Part shown: one piece after another, positions 36,915-45,686 of the stretch | How the letters are laid out: each line of letters opens with the position of its first letter | How positions within the stretch are numbered: the first letter of the stretch is position 1 | Source: Nodosilinea sp. FACHB-131 | Lineage (GTDB): Bacteria > Cyanobacteriota > Cyanobacteriia > Phormidesmidales > Phormidesmidaceae | DNA: 64,000 bases | Direction of reading: 5' to 3' | NCBI RefSeq assembly: GCF_014695395.1 | Contig: NZ_JACJOF010000042.1 | Location: 1-64,000, forward strand | Translations under genes and position numbers: made by a program | Notes under the pieces: generated by a model | The model's input: the letters and a program-made list of their open reading frames with translations, nothing else | What the model was told of the DNA's origin: nothing | Database searches by the model: none

Positions 36915-37138
36915 ATGAGACACAACAGCCCCGTAACTGGCTGATACCGTTAGCCGCCTAAGCCTTGAAGTACTTTCTGCTGAGTCTGGCAGGCTGCACC
37001 ATCGCCTACGTGGCCGCAGTGGTTCTGGAGATCAGCTTCGTCAGCATTGTCAGTTTGGAGCAGATTCTAGCCAGAGCATCCATTTTAGTTGTGTGCCTGA
37101 TCGCGATCGCAGTGATCGCTAAATCCTTGCGGTACTGA
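36915..37138 (+). pseudogene. Decayed small membrane protein
   Basis: The frame from about 36917 reads TQQPRNWLIPLAA, a TAA, then ALKYFLLSLAGCTIAYVAAV and a second hydrophobic segment, ending at 37138. A start codon (ATG 36915) is one base out of frame. One in-frame stop plus a start-site frameshift mark it as a pseudogene of a two-helix membrane protein. A further remnant upstream, with QPGDPVEVVGREGLTLLVKP, also sits after a stop codon. Confidence 0.5.
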
Positions 37139-37179
37139 TTCTCCTTCCACGGCAAATCAAAGTTCTTGTACAGCCTGCT

Positions 37180-38209
37180 TTACAGGAGGTGTTTGAGGAA
37201 TGGCTTCCAAAATTTGCCGCATTTCTTGGAAGCAGCGATGTCATTCGCTTGAATATGCTGAGCTTCAACCACTCTCACGGTATTCCCTTCAACCTGTCCC
37301 TGAATCCTCAAACCCCCATCCTCTAGAGATTCCAGCGAAAACTCCTGAGAAGTGGAATCGTTAGCTTGAGATATAGCGCTTACCCGAAAGCCGACAAACG
37401 CCAGCAGTTGTCTCTGTTCTCCCCGCCTGATGGTTGATAGCAAAGACCTGGAATGCGAGCGCCAACATATCCTGAGCCAACTCCAACTGAACTGTGAAAT
37501 TTTCTTCCGCCCGAGGTATCAAAGCTGAATCTCGATCCTTAGCCTGCTTCACCAGATGCCGACACTGCTGAGCCGTCAGCAGATTCACCCATCGCAATAG
37601 CTCATCGTGCTCTGGGGCATGTTCAACACTCAGGTGTCGCTGCAAACCATTGAAGGAATAGGCTGCTCCCAACTTATACCCCGAAAACGCAACACCTTCC
37701 AGACCATAGCTGATGCCGTCGATTTGCTCCTTACGAGTATGAAGCTGCACTGAAATGTTCTCTGCTTTAAGCCGCGTCACCAGCATCAGCATCGAGGGTT
37801 GATCAGCAGTGTGTTGCTGGAGCGATCGCTACAGATTCTCCTTGGTCAATTCTTTGCCGGTACGTTCCTTCAGCCGATATTCCCCAGTGGTTAGGTTGTA
37901 GCGGTCTGGCTTAGCTCGCACCTGCATCTGTTTCAGCCCAAAGGTTGCTTCCAGTTCTCGCTCCAACTGCTTCAGCCGAATTTTGATGAAGGCATCATCG
38001 ACCCACTTGGCGTACATATCGACGGCACTGGTGACAATGTGCCAATGCTGCACCTGATGGCGTCCCTGGCGATCGTGGTGCTCAACGATAAAGTATTGGC
38101 AATCCTGATGTCCCGTCTTCTCTAAAAGCGCTCTGGAAATGGCGCTGATTTCCCCTGGGCTCTTGTGCTCTTTCGGAGACAAGCTCACCGAGTAATGCAC
38201 CATCGTCAT
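37180..38209 (-). pseudogene. Broken relaxase (mobilisation nuclease) gene
   Basis: The N-terminal part (MTMVHYSVSLSPKEH, then HHDRQGRHQVQHWHIVTSA) carries the H-x-H metal site of a relaxase. An amber codon at 37829-37831 is followed in the same frame by the domain's continuation (SMLMLVTRLKAENISVQLHT, GAAYSFNGLQRHL). Near 37430 the frame shifts; the last part (FVGFRVSAISQ...) is in another frame. One nonsense and one frameshift lesion therefore silence a mobilisation protein unlike the MobF relaxase at 55.8 kb. The GCGATCGC octamer occurs inside it, as in the host. Confidence 0.75.
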
Positions 38210-38210
38210 C

Positions 38211-38727
38211 GACCGGCTTCAGAGGATTACCTTTGAGGAGCTGCTCCACATCCCTGGTGTAGGGCCAGCGAAGGCAGCTGGTATCGTAGCCGCAATTGAA
38301 CTTGGAAAACGGGTGTTTTACCGAGCACCTTCTCACAAAACTGTGGTGGACGATCCAGCAATTGCAGTAGCAGCGCTTACCCCGTATCTCATGTGGGAGC
38401 CCAGAGAGCATTTTGCTGTGGTGTCTCAATGTGCGGCATCAGCTTCTCTCAACGAAAGTGCTCACTATAGGAACTGAGACAGAGACCCTTGCACAGCCGA
38501 GGGATATTTTTCAGGCTGCGCTTAAGGTTGGAGCAGCACGAATAATCGTTGCGCATAATCACCCTTCCGGGAGCCTTGAACCGAGCCCAGAGGACATGGC
38601 TCTCACTAGGCAACTTCTTCAAGGCGCAAACATTATTGGGGTGCCAGTGCTCGATCACCTTATTTTGGGTGGGGGCACGTATCGGAGCTTGAGGGAGACA
38701 ACAAGATTGTGGCTTGAGGAAATGTAA
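38211..38727 (+). pseudogene. radC: radC-like (JAB/MPN) gene, truncated and frameshifted
   Basis: The frame FEELLHIPGVGPAKAAGIVA is the helix-hairpin-helix of RadC-family proteins. It runs to HFAVV, then a one-base shift leads to [18 protein letters not shown] and the JAMM motif [20 protein letters not shown]. No start codon precedes the first part, since the gene is cut off at 38211 where the broken relaxase begins on the other strand. So it is 5'-truncated and frameshifted. Intact RadC proteins on plasmids are usually of unknown function. Confidence 0.7.
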
Positions 38728-38793
38728 GAGGGAGTGGGAGGAGCCGTAATCCATAATCTATTTTCTAGAAAATAGATTATGGAAAATTAAGTT

Positions 38794-39267
38794 CTATTTT
38801 CCTCTGCAAACTTCCTTAAGTTCATTGAGCTTAGCTCGTAGTTCGTCTATGTCGCCGATGTCAGTCCAATCGACTGGCATTGCTCGAAGTAGCTCGATGC
38901 CTGCTTGGATGATGACCTGTTTTTTGAGTTTTTTGCCGTGCTTGCGTCGGCCTTCTTTGACCACCTCATCAAGCCAGTCATTGATATCGCGTGTGACTTG
39001 AAGACCAATGGACTCCTTATCACTTCCTTCGACCCCCACCAAAAACTCAGGCATCGTTTCCTGCAAGGCAGGGGACTGTAGTGGTTTTTGGAGTTCACTT
39101 GGTTTAGCAATGGAGACGACCTTCTCCACTGGCTGCTCTGATTCCGGTTTTGGTTCGGGCTCAACCTGGACAGGTACCCTTTCCTCTGGATCCGTTGTTG
39201 GTGAGAACAGGCTAAGAGGGCTATCTCCTAACCCGGACCTTTTCTTGGCTGATTGTTTATCTGACAC
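38794..39267 (-). CDS. Partition partner protein (ParB-like role), 157 aa
   Basis: It overlaps the 3' end of parA by 11 bp and is co-oriented, the usual place of the ParB or RHH-type centromere-binding gene. The N-terminal half (about 1-80) is disordered and Pro/Glu-rich; the C-terminal part (about 85-145) has QVTRDINDWLDEVVKEGRRK and VIIQAGIELLRAM, a helix-rich DNA-binding shape like RHH proteins. The perfect 32-bp palindrome lies 12 bp beyond its stop. Role by position and layout. Confidence 0.65.
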   Translation of the reverse strand: MSDKQSAKKRSGLGDSPLSLFSPTTDPEERVPVQVEPEPKPESEQPVEKVVSIAKPSELQKPLQSPALQETMPEFLVGVEGSDKESIGLQVTRDINDWLDEVVKEGRRKHGKKLKKQVIIQAGIELLRAMPVDWTDIGDIDELRAKLNELKEVCRGK

Positions 39268-40024
39268 GCTTCATAACCTCCTCTGTTAGCTGCTGGTAGG
39301 CCATGGCTCCAGAGGAACCTGGAGCGTGGTCAAAGATCGAGGCCTGAAAGCTAGGAGCCTCTCGAATCTTGACCGTTTCAGGGATCACCGTTTCGAATAG
39401 GCGATCACCAAAATGTTTTTCGAGGGAATCGAGCACGTCTTTGGCGATATTGAGGCGGCTATCATAGCGAGTCGCTAACACTCCCAAAATCTCAATTGGA
39501 TGTTCGAGGCGGTTTTGGATCAAGCCCAGGATTCTCTCAATGACAGGGATCCCTAAGAGGCCTAGGTAGCTCATATCGACTGGAACGAGCACCTGTTTAG
39601 CGGCCATGAGGGCGTTGACTGACAGAATGCCTACGTTTGGAGGGCAATCGGTCAAGATTACGTCATATTCATTGATGACTGAGGAAACAGCTCTTCTTAA
39701 GAGCACTTCGCGGCCATGAAGACCAGAGATGGGAATCTCCGCTTCAGCAAGGAGAATATTTGAGGGCACCACGTCAACCCCTGCTTCGGTCTTAACGATT
39801 GTGTTTTTGATAGAGGCTTTCTCTTGCAGTACCTCGTCAATACGGTGCTGTAGCTCGGCAATGTTAACGCCGAGAGCGACACCAGCGTGGCCTTGCGGGT
39901 CGATATCAACCAGGAGTACGCGCAGGTTGTGGAACCGGTGGATGCCAACGGCGAGGTTGTATGAAGTAGAAGTTTTTCCTACCCCACCTTTGGCATTAAA
40001 AACGGCAATGGTATGTGCTGGCAC
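39257..40024 (-). CDS. parA: ParA-family partition ATPase
   Basis: The 255-residue protein has the deviant Walker A (FNAKGGVGKTSTSYNLAVG, residues 9-27), switch I (VLLVDIDPQGHAGVALG) and Walker B (YDVILTDCPPNVGILSVNAL) of ParA/Soj proteins, and lacks the N-terminal HTH of type Ia. ParA ATPases move plasmids apart along the nucleoid before division. It is read away from the rep gene. One palindrome copy (40110) lies about 85 bp before its start and could take part in autoregulation. Confidence 0.95.
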   Translation of the reverse strand: MPAHTIAVFNAKGGVGKTSTSYNLAVGIHRFHNLRVLLVDIDPQGHAGVALGVNIAELQHRIDEVLQEKASIKNTIVKTEAGVDVVPSNILLAEAEIPISGLHGREVLLRRAVSSVINEYDVILTDCPPNVGILSVNALMAAKQVLVPVDMSYLGLLGIPVIERILGLIQNRLEHPIEILGVLATRYDSRLNIAKDVLDSLEKHFGDRLFETVIPETVKIREAPSFQASIFDHAPGSSGAMAYQQLTEEVMKRVR

Positions 40025-40219
40025 GGCCCTGCTCCTTAAGGAAGTGCGGTGGATAGAAGGCCAAACATAGGAATTATAAACTATAAAATAAACTCTACAA
40101 CACAGAATATATTTTCTAGAAAATAGAAGTTGCGTAGACAGGGTATGGGCCGTACCTCATAGTGAGTGGCTGCAAGAGGTGTTTCCACTGACAGGTTCTT
40201 TCTGCAACGGGATCGCACT

Positions 40220-41077
40220 ATGGCCCATAGAAGTCTCCTTCCTGACAGGCATCGCCAGCTTGACTTTTTTGTGTGTGACATCATCGATACTGCGCCAAAG
40301 GACGATCTCGGCAGTATGGAGCATCCGCTTTTTACGCTGGCGAAAAACCCTGATACGCGCATTCGGCTGTACGAGCACAATGGGAATACGGTCAAGATTG
40401 TGCCGAGCGTGCTTGGGCTTGCGACAATCTTCGACAAAGACATCCTGATTTATTGCGTGAGTCAGCTTACGGAGGCTATCAACCGAAAGCGTGACGTGAG
40501 TAGAACGGTCCGCCTCACTGCCTATGATTTTTTGGTTGCTACTAACCGCGATACCGGGGGAAGAAGCTATCAGCTTCTGGAGCAGGCCTTCCAGCGGCTT
40601 ACGGGGACGAAGATTTTCACCAATATTGTGGTGGGTGGCCGCCGGTTCCGTGAGGGGTTTGGGTTAATCGAGAGTTACCGGATTATTGAGAAGAGTCCCA
40701 ATCATGCTCGTATGGTGGCAGTTGAGGTGACTCTTTCAGAGTGGCTTTTTCAGGCAGTGTGCTCGCAAGAGGTGCTTACCCTGCACCGCGATTACTTCCG
40801 CCTGGGAAAAGGCTTAGAGAGGCGGTTGTATGAGCTTGCCCGCAAGCACTGCGGCAGCCAGCCACAGTGGAAGGTAGGACTCGCTCTTCTACACAAGAAA
40901 TCTGGTTCTAGCTCCTCTCTCAAAGAGTTTCGGCGCATGGCGAGGAATATCTGTGAGGCCGACCATCTACCCGGTTATCTTCTTAGCTTTGATGAGCCAT
41001 CCGATTCGGTGCTGTTTCAATGTAGAAGTGAGCGAGCGCAGGCAAGAGCTGCTATCAGACAGTTCCTCGACCTATAA
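40220..41077 (+). CDS. RPA-type plasmid replication initiator
   Basis: The protein (285 residues from ATG 40220) matches replication initiator protein A (RPA family): DFFVCDIIDTAPKDDLGSME, the long RSYQLLEQAFQRLTGTKIFT segment and two winged-helix-like parts. The start at 40220 (MAHRSLL) is favoured over an in-frame GTG at 40166. It should bind the iterons at 41392-41473 and recruit host replication proteins. Divergent from parA, with a palindrome copy between them. Confidence 0.85.
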   Translation: MAHRSLLPDRHRQLDFFVCDIIDTAPKDDLGSMEHPLFTLAKNPDTRIRLYEHNGNTVKIVPSVLGLATIFDKDILIYCVSQLTEAINRKRDVSRTVRLTAYDFLVATNRDTGGRSYQLLEQAFQRLTGTKIFTNIVVGGRRFREGFGLIESYRIIEKSPNHARMVAVEVTLSEWLFQAVCSQEVLTLHRDYFRLGKGLERRLYELARKHCGSQPQWKVGLALLHKKSGSSSSLKEFRRMARNICEADHLPGYLLSFDEPSDSVLFQCRSERAQARAAIRQFLDL

Positions 41078-41369
41078 GTAGGAAGGTAATAAGGGCAGTA
41101 AGGCATAGTTTCTATTTTCTAGAAAATTTATTCTATAAACTAGAAAATAATCAAAAGCCTCTGGTGTTGGGGCTCCCAGTTTACTGTGAGGTGCGGCAAT
41201 CCTCGTACAGCAATGAACTAAACAAACTATTTTCTAGAAAATAGTTTGTATTATCTAGGTGAAAAGTTGGTTTTGGGCTTTATGTAGATGTGCTGCTCCC
41301 CTCGTTGTGGTGCAAGGAGCTGGCCCATCGGCAGGATCCTTTGGGCTGTGAATATCCTGTTGGTATCAT

Positions 41370-41575
41370 GTGAACAACCTGTGGATTGTATCGGTATTTC
41401 ACCCACCAATAAGCGCTCAAGCTTCGGTACTTCACCCACCGAAGGCGGTGGCTACTTCGGTATTTCACCCACCGGGAGTAATTTTTCTCAAAGTGATTAT
41501 AGGTAGTTAGAGGTGATTTTGGATCCCTTAACTTCGCGCGCGCGTTTCTTTTAACTTATAAAACCTTTTAACTTC
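41370..41575 (+). other. Probable plasmid origin of replication
   Basis: A TGTGGATTG (DnaA-box-like, 41380-41388) stands before the three iterons, and an AT-rich tract (about 41475-41575, with TTTTAACTTATAAAACC) follows them. Rep gene on one side, iterons and AT-rich unwinding zone on the other: the ordinary layout of a theta-type origin. Confidence 0.65.
41392..41473 (+). repeat. Three iterons, exactly 33 bp apart
   Basis: CGGTATTTCACCCACC occurs at 41392 and 41458, and CGGTACTTCACCCACC at 41425, each beginning 33 bp after the last, three DNA turns. This is the typical arrangement of Rep-binding iterons in an origin. Confidence 0.85.
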
Positions 41576-42190
41576 TTAGCTGGCTCCCCCTGAAGGCAAG
41601 GGATGCTCTCTTAGGCATGAAGGTGTGTCTGAATCACAGAAAGGCAGGCTTTTAAGGCGCTTAGTCTGTCTGTAGGGTTCAGCCAGGTCTGCAAGATAAT
41701 ATATTTTCTAGAAAATAGACTTTGGGAGAAACCCGATTGGGAGTGGCGGGGGCAAAAGCAACGCTTTAGATTTTGAACCTGGATTTCAGGAGAACCCCAA
41801 CTGTACCCAATTGGACCAATTCGGGCTTTCTCAGAGGCGGGATTCTTCGGATCGGTATGGCTAACAGAATTCTTAGCCTCTATAAGGCTCTGTGGTCGTC
41901 GGTTTCCCCTGGGCCTAGGGGGAGAATAGGGGCAAAGGCTGGAAGCGATTCTAATGGCATTTGCGGACTCAGCACCCACTAGACCTTTTTGGACGCAAGA
42001 CGAAGTTCTAATTGGTTAGAAAGGAAACAGGTATCCTAACTAGCTATTTTCTAGAAAATAGTTTCTATGAACTAAAAGAGGCTTAAGCTTTGACTCAATA
42101 GCCGCTCGCTTAAAGCCCATGGCGAAAATTAAATATTTTCTAGAAAATAGGAAATATTTAAAATTATGTTTTATCAGGGTGATCGATGCA
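41576..42190. other. Gap with three palindrome copies
   Basis: Between the origin and the next gene lie three copies of the TTTTCTAGAAAA palindrome (41702, 42044, 42134) and no convincing frame. Open frames on the minus strand at 41611-41979 look like noise. Confidence 0.5.
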
Positions 42191-42811
42191 TTACTCAAAG
42201 CGAGACTTCCTTCGGCACGGTCTATTACCCGTAGGAGGAGGTGGTGGGAAGACTTTACTTGCTTCTATCGTTATCAGGGGAAGGCCTGCGGCCTTTCGTC
42301 TCTGGTTAATGGCACGAAGGAGTTCAAGTTTCTGGCGCACGACACCGGGGAATCGATAGAAGGGGAGAGATGCAAGTGCCTTTTCAAGAGGCTCTTTGCC
42401 GATAAGTGCCATGTTATGTAGCCGCTCTCTAGCTGCCTGCCAGACCCTACGCTCGACTTCTACAACGACTGTGCCCCGGGCGAGCCCAACTGAATACCCG
42501 CCGAAGTGAAGCGGAGATTCCCTAATATCTCTGGTTGTTATGCGGTCAAGTGAGTCTTGATAACCCTCGGTTGCGAGGAGCACGAATGTGTGGCCGAAAC
42601 GCAGGTACTGGACAGAGGCGATACCCTTTTTTCGGCAGCGCATCCGAGTCGTGCGGCATGAGGTGACCCCGTAAGTGGCTTTCATTTTGGCGTCGATCGC
42701 CAACGTGTCTTTCTCCGGGGGAATGGTTCTTACCGCGTACCTAAACCACCCATGACGGACGTAGTCGATAGCGATGCGCCGGAGAAAATCGCCGAGGGTA
42801 CGTGCTTCCAT
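42191..42811 (-). CDS. Hypothetical basic protein, 206 aa
   Basis: The frame is open to 42880, but ATG 42811 (MEARTLGDFLRRIAI) is the more likely start, as the upstream codons run through a terminator-like hairpin. The protein is basic, with cysteines near residues 52-60 (SCRTTRMRCRKKG), a beta-rich middle and a very basic tail (PPPPPTGNRPCRRKSRFE). A nucleic-acid-binding role is plausible. I do not recognise the family. It lies between the palindrome array and the large-RNA region. Confidence 0.6.
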   Translation of the reverse strand: MEARTLGDFLRRIAIDYVRHGWFRYAVRTIPPEKDTLAIDAKMKATYGVTSCRTTRMRCRKKGIASVQYLRFGHTFVLLATEGYQDSLDRITTRDIRESPLHFGGYSVGLARGTVVVEVERRVWQAARERLHNMALIGKEPLEKALASLPFYRFPGVVRQKLELLRAINQRRKAAGLPLITIEASKVFPPPPPTGNRPCRRKSRFE

Positions 42812-42857
42812 ACAGCAGAGAGAGAGAGCCCCGTCAAATAAAGCATCACCAAAAGAG

Positions 42858-42882
42858 GGTTGGTTGATAGGCTCAACCAACC
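42858..42882 (-). terminator. Perfect 10-bp hairpin
   Basis: GGTTGGTTGA pairs with TCAACCAACC around a 5-nt loop, flanked on the minus strand by CTCTTTT. It could end a minus-strand transcript coming from the tRNA-like element at 43011. Confidence 0.5.
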
Positions 42883-43010
42883 AAAAAGCCGTTATAGAAC
42901 CTGTGGATGCCTACCCTTCAACGAACGAACTAACGAACAAACGATAGCCACACGCAGACCAGACTCAAGGCCTGCGGGCACACGTCCGTCCGGTCCGCAT
43001 GTACGTTGTC

Positions 43011-43074
43011 GAGTGGACAAAGACTCGAACCTTTGCGTGCGTCGAGCCATCCGAATCCGCCATCCGGATCCACT
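43011..43074 (-). tRNA. tRNA-like or degenerate tRNA element, 64 nt
   Basis: On the minus strand a 7-nt 5' arm AGTGGAT pairs with GTCCACT, and a T-arm-like GGTTCGAGTC precedes the 3' arm. There is no proper anticodon arm or D-arm, and the total length is short, so it is not a standard tRNA. It may be a decayed tRNA or tRNA mimic beside the large structured RNA. Confidence 0.3.
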
Positions 43075-43259
43075 TTCCTATAAGCAGTAACAAACCGCGT
43101 CTTTTCAATTAGTTAAAAAAACTAAAAGACAAGGTTTGTTTCCGTTTTGCTTTGCAAAACAACAGTTGTTTGAACTGTCTTGGTTGCTAGCTAATGAGCT
43201 GTCTTTTCGAGTTTCCGTTTTGCCATATGCTTTCCTTTGCAATAAGCATTGTTGTTAAT

Positions 43260-44620
43260 GGCCGTGCTGGTTTACCAGGCACCCGTGTTTCAGAGCGCCT
43301 GGTAAGCCCAGAAGCGGCGAGATGAACTACCGATCGTGTGAGACCCCTCAGCGCTTTCGTAGTCTGTTTAAAAAGATGCGGCTACCACCCCGCATCCAGA
43401 ATGCCGTTGGGAGCAGCCTACTCCCCCTCCGGCACGCCCCACGAGTTACGTGGGGCCATCTACTTGCGCCACGCTCCCAGACTTTGAGGTTTGACCGTTG
43501 GCCTGGCCTGGCCAACCTTTGCGGGAACCACCCGCCAGCCTCGAAGTCCTTCCCCAGTTCGTGTCAGTCTAAAATTCCACGTGAAGATCCTGTCGCTAGC
43601 GGATTACTATCCGCAGCAGTGTCGTGCTGGTGGCTTACCCACTCACCTTGCAGTTTTCGGGGGCAGAAAGCGGAAAGCTCCCCCTTACAAGCACGCACCG
43701 TTTTTGCAGTTCGGCATCAGCTTCTCACGCAGTTACCAGGAAGGGCATGGTTCATTTGTGTGAACTTGGTGCCCCTTTCACCGTTGAGCTTTTTAGCGGC
43801 TCTGATTTCCAGAGTCCCCGAAGTTACCATCCTCCGGTGGGCCACATCACTGTGCCCAGCCTCCCGGCCCTGGGATACGTTACGCGCCATTACAGCTCGT
43901 CCCGTATCACGGATTAGTCGGGTTAAAACCCGACGCACACCGGCGGCCCGATGTGGATTTCACCGCTTCGACTGCTATTCCCTACGACTCTTACCCCCCG
44001 AGAGGAGTGAAGCCTTCAGGTTGCCACGACCTTACGCACAAGCGACTACTACGACGTCGCTCTGACGCAAGGCATTCCCTGGTCGCCAACCTTCAAGAAA
44101 CAACCGAAGGGAGGATCCCTTCCGCGAAAAAATCACCGAGTCGAATGGAAGGGTTACTTCTTACCGAAACATGAGCACTCGTTGCTCATATTCTCTCGCA
44201 AGAGATTAGTCTCCCAAGCCCTCGTTACGCACAGGCAAGCCCCTCTCGAGGCACCTGGCGCGAAGGTGCAGTGGGTTGTGGGTGGGTTAGTCCCACGCCC
44301 TTAGCCTTGGCTTGGTAATATTGTTGCCAAGGTTTACCGGGCTCCACCGTCACACGATCTGGTAGCTGAACTCGTTGCTCTGTTTAAGCGAACTGGTAGA
44401 CACAGCCCCTAGCGAGGAACGGTACTCCATGGGGTTGAGGATTTACAGGAAAAAGTGACGAGATAATAGATAGTTGCAGACCGGGGGAGTGTGGGCTCAG
44501 AAGGCCTGTGTCGCTCAACAGTAGCGACGAGAGGGAGAGAGAAAGGCGGGGACACACCCGCGAAGAAAAAAAAGACAGCTCACGGGTATGTCCCCATGAA
44601 CCGTAAAAAAAGCCAACCGG
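43260..44620 (+). ncRNA. Candidate large structured noncoding RNA
   Basis: This stretch holds over fifteen stable hairpins: GGTTTACCAGGC/GCCTGGTAAGCC (43268-43307), GATGCGG/CCGCATC, GCCCCACG/CGTGGGGC (8 bp), GTTGGCC/GGCCAAC, GCGGAT/ATCCGC, GGGGG/CCCCC, GGGCA/TGCCC, GTCGGGTT/AACCCGAC, GAAGGGA/TCCCTTC, ATGAGCA/TGCTCAT, CCTTGGC/GCCAAGG and GGGGACA/TGTCCCC. In several helices a mismatch on the minus strand would be a G-U pair on the plus strand, pointing to plus. An open frame at 43322-44065 has a composition typical of translated structural RNA. I cannot match it to rRNA, RNase P RNA, tmRNA or a group II intron domain V; resemblance to GOLLD or ROOL-type RNAs is only a general one of size and setting. 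Confidence 0.6.
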
Positions 44621-44959
44621 GGGAGACCTTAGCACGGAAGCTTAGGCGAGAGGAAGAAAAATAGTGAGCGCGATCAGTGGGATAAGGTTTGATTTAGATG
44701 GTAAAGGTGCGTTCTTTGATGAACGTACTGGGCGGGGGCCAAGGCGGCTTCGGGTTTAGAGTGTTCCACGCACTTTTGAAGGACGCGATCGCACGACGAT
44801 TTTTGGAGTCGCGTTGGGGCTGCTAAGTCTTTGAAATAAAAGCTTTCCTGCATACTTCTGGGTCTTCTTAAGGAGGCTTTTCGGGGTGACATACCTGTGG
44901 AACACCCGTAGACTTTGCCGCAATAAATATTAGCTGGCTACCGATTCTTTGGTGAAGGT

Positions 44960-45619
44960 ATGGATCCTGGCTTACGCGAAACGGCGCGTGCACTTCATTC
45001 GGCAGGAGTAACAACCCCGGAAATCTGCCAGCGTCTGGGGCTTGGCCTTGAGGCGGTGATGGTGATGCTCCTCCCGGCACCACCACCACCGACGGAGAGA
45101 CGAAGGAACGTGCCTCAGGTCAAGCGTCCCGTCGGTCGCCCTCCCTGGAGCATAGAGAAAGAGGATGGGGTGCGGCTGCTTGGTCGGCTCGTGGGCCATG
45201 GTAGTAGTGGTAGCAGCACTCCTTCCATCTGGACTCTTCCCCAGTTGGTTACCGAACTTAGAGAGGTGCTGCCGGCTTATTCCCCTTCGGTAGATACGGT
45301 GCGGCGGGTGTTTCATCGGTTGGGGCTTACTTTTGAGGCGCAGGTGGAGGAACTCTGTTCCACAGGGCGATTGTTTCCTCGGTGTCGGAAGGGTCGGGGT
45401 CGGGAGCTCTTGTACCTGGTGACCCACCAAACGACCCGTCAGCTTGGGCTTGTCTCGCTGCTGCCCCCAGCGACAGTGGTGGTTGGCCTAACGCCTGGCA
45501 ATCGGGTAGCGCTTGCAGTACGGATGCAGAGTCGGGTATCGCCCAAGTTTATCCGAGAATTTTTAGCTAGTCTCTCGGCCCTTCATCCGAACCGGCGGGT
45601 GGTTGGGATTATGGTTTGA
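44960..45619 (+). pseudogene. Truncated IS630-like transposase
   Basis: The frame has an N-terminal helix-turn-helix (LRETARALHSAGVTTPEICQ), a middle with WTLPQLVTELREVLPAYSPS and VDTVRRVFHRLGLTFEAQ, as in IS630 transposases, and ends with FIREFLASLSALHPNRRVVG, just before where the second catalytic Asp should come. The first Asp motif is not clear either. It is thus cut short at 219 residues and probably inactive, or a repurposed DNA-binding protein. No terminal inverted repeats were found. Confidence 0.55.
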
Positions 45620-45628
45620 GGGGTGGTG

Positions 45629-45657
45629 TTTGCAATTCGCGATTCGCGAATTGCAAA
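45629..45657. promoter_or_regulatory. Perfect palindrome, 13-bp arms
   Basis: TTTGCAATTCGCG and its exact complement surround ATT. It lies 30 bp upstream of the HTH gene at 45687 and just after the IS630-like gene. It may be an operator for the AbiEi-like protein or a terminator of the upstream gene; no T-run follows, so an operator is preferred. Confidence 0.6.
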
Positions 45658-45686
45658 TCGTCGGTAGTTAGGGTATTCCTACATCG

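Larger units (their letters stand above)
38751..42149. repeat. Seven copies of palindrome TATTTTCTAGAAAATA
   Basis: Copies lie at 38751-38782 (a perfect 32-bp palindrome around the core), 40110-40125, about 41113-41128 (one mismatch, with a related half nearby), 41222-41249 (perfect 28 bp), 41702-41717, 42044-42061 and 42134-42149. They surround parA, its partner gene, the rep gene and the iterons. I found none elsewhere in the window. Function is inferred: partition-complex or repressor binding sites. Confidence 0.85.

Noticed and set aside
43322..44065. 247-codon plus-strand open frame in the hairpin-rich region
   Set aside because: Composition (Pro, Arg, Ser, Trp, Cys scattered) and overlap with many perfect stems fit translated structural RNA, and no motif or ribosome-binding site is seen.
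44341..44470. tRNA-Leu-like string with CTGGTAGACACAG
   Set aside because: No matching acceptor stem or T-loop; it is more likely part of the structured RNA.
43260..44620. Group II intron or rRNA identity for the hairpin-rich region
   Set aside because: I could not find a domain V, a maturase gene or conserved rRNA blocks in either strand.
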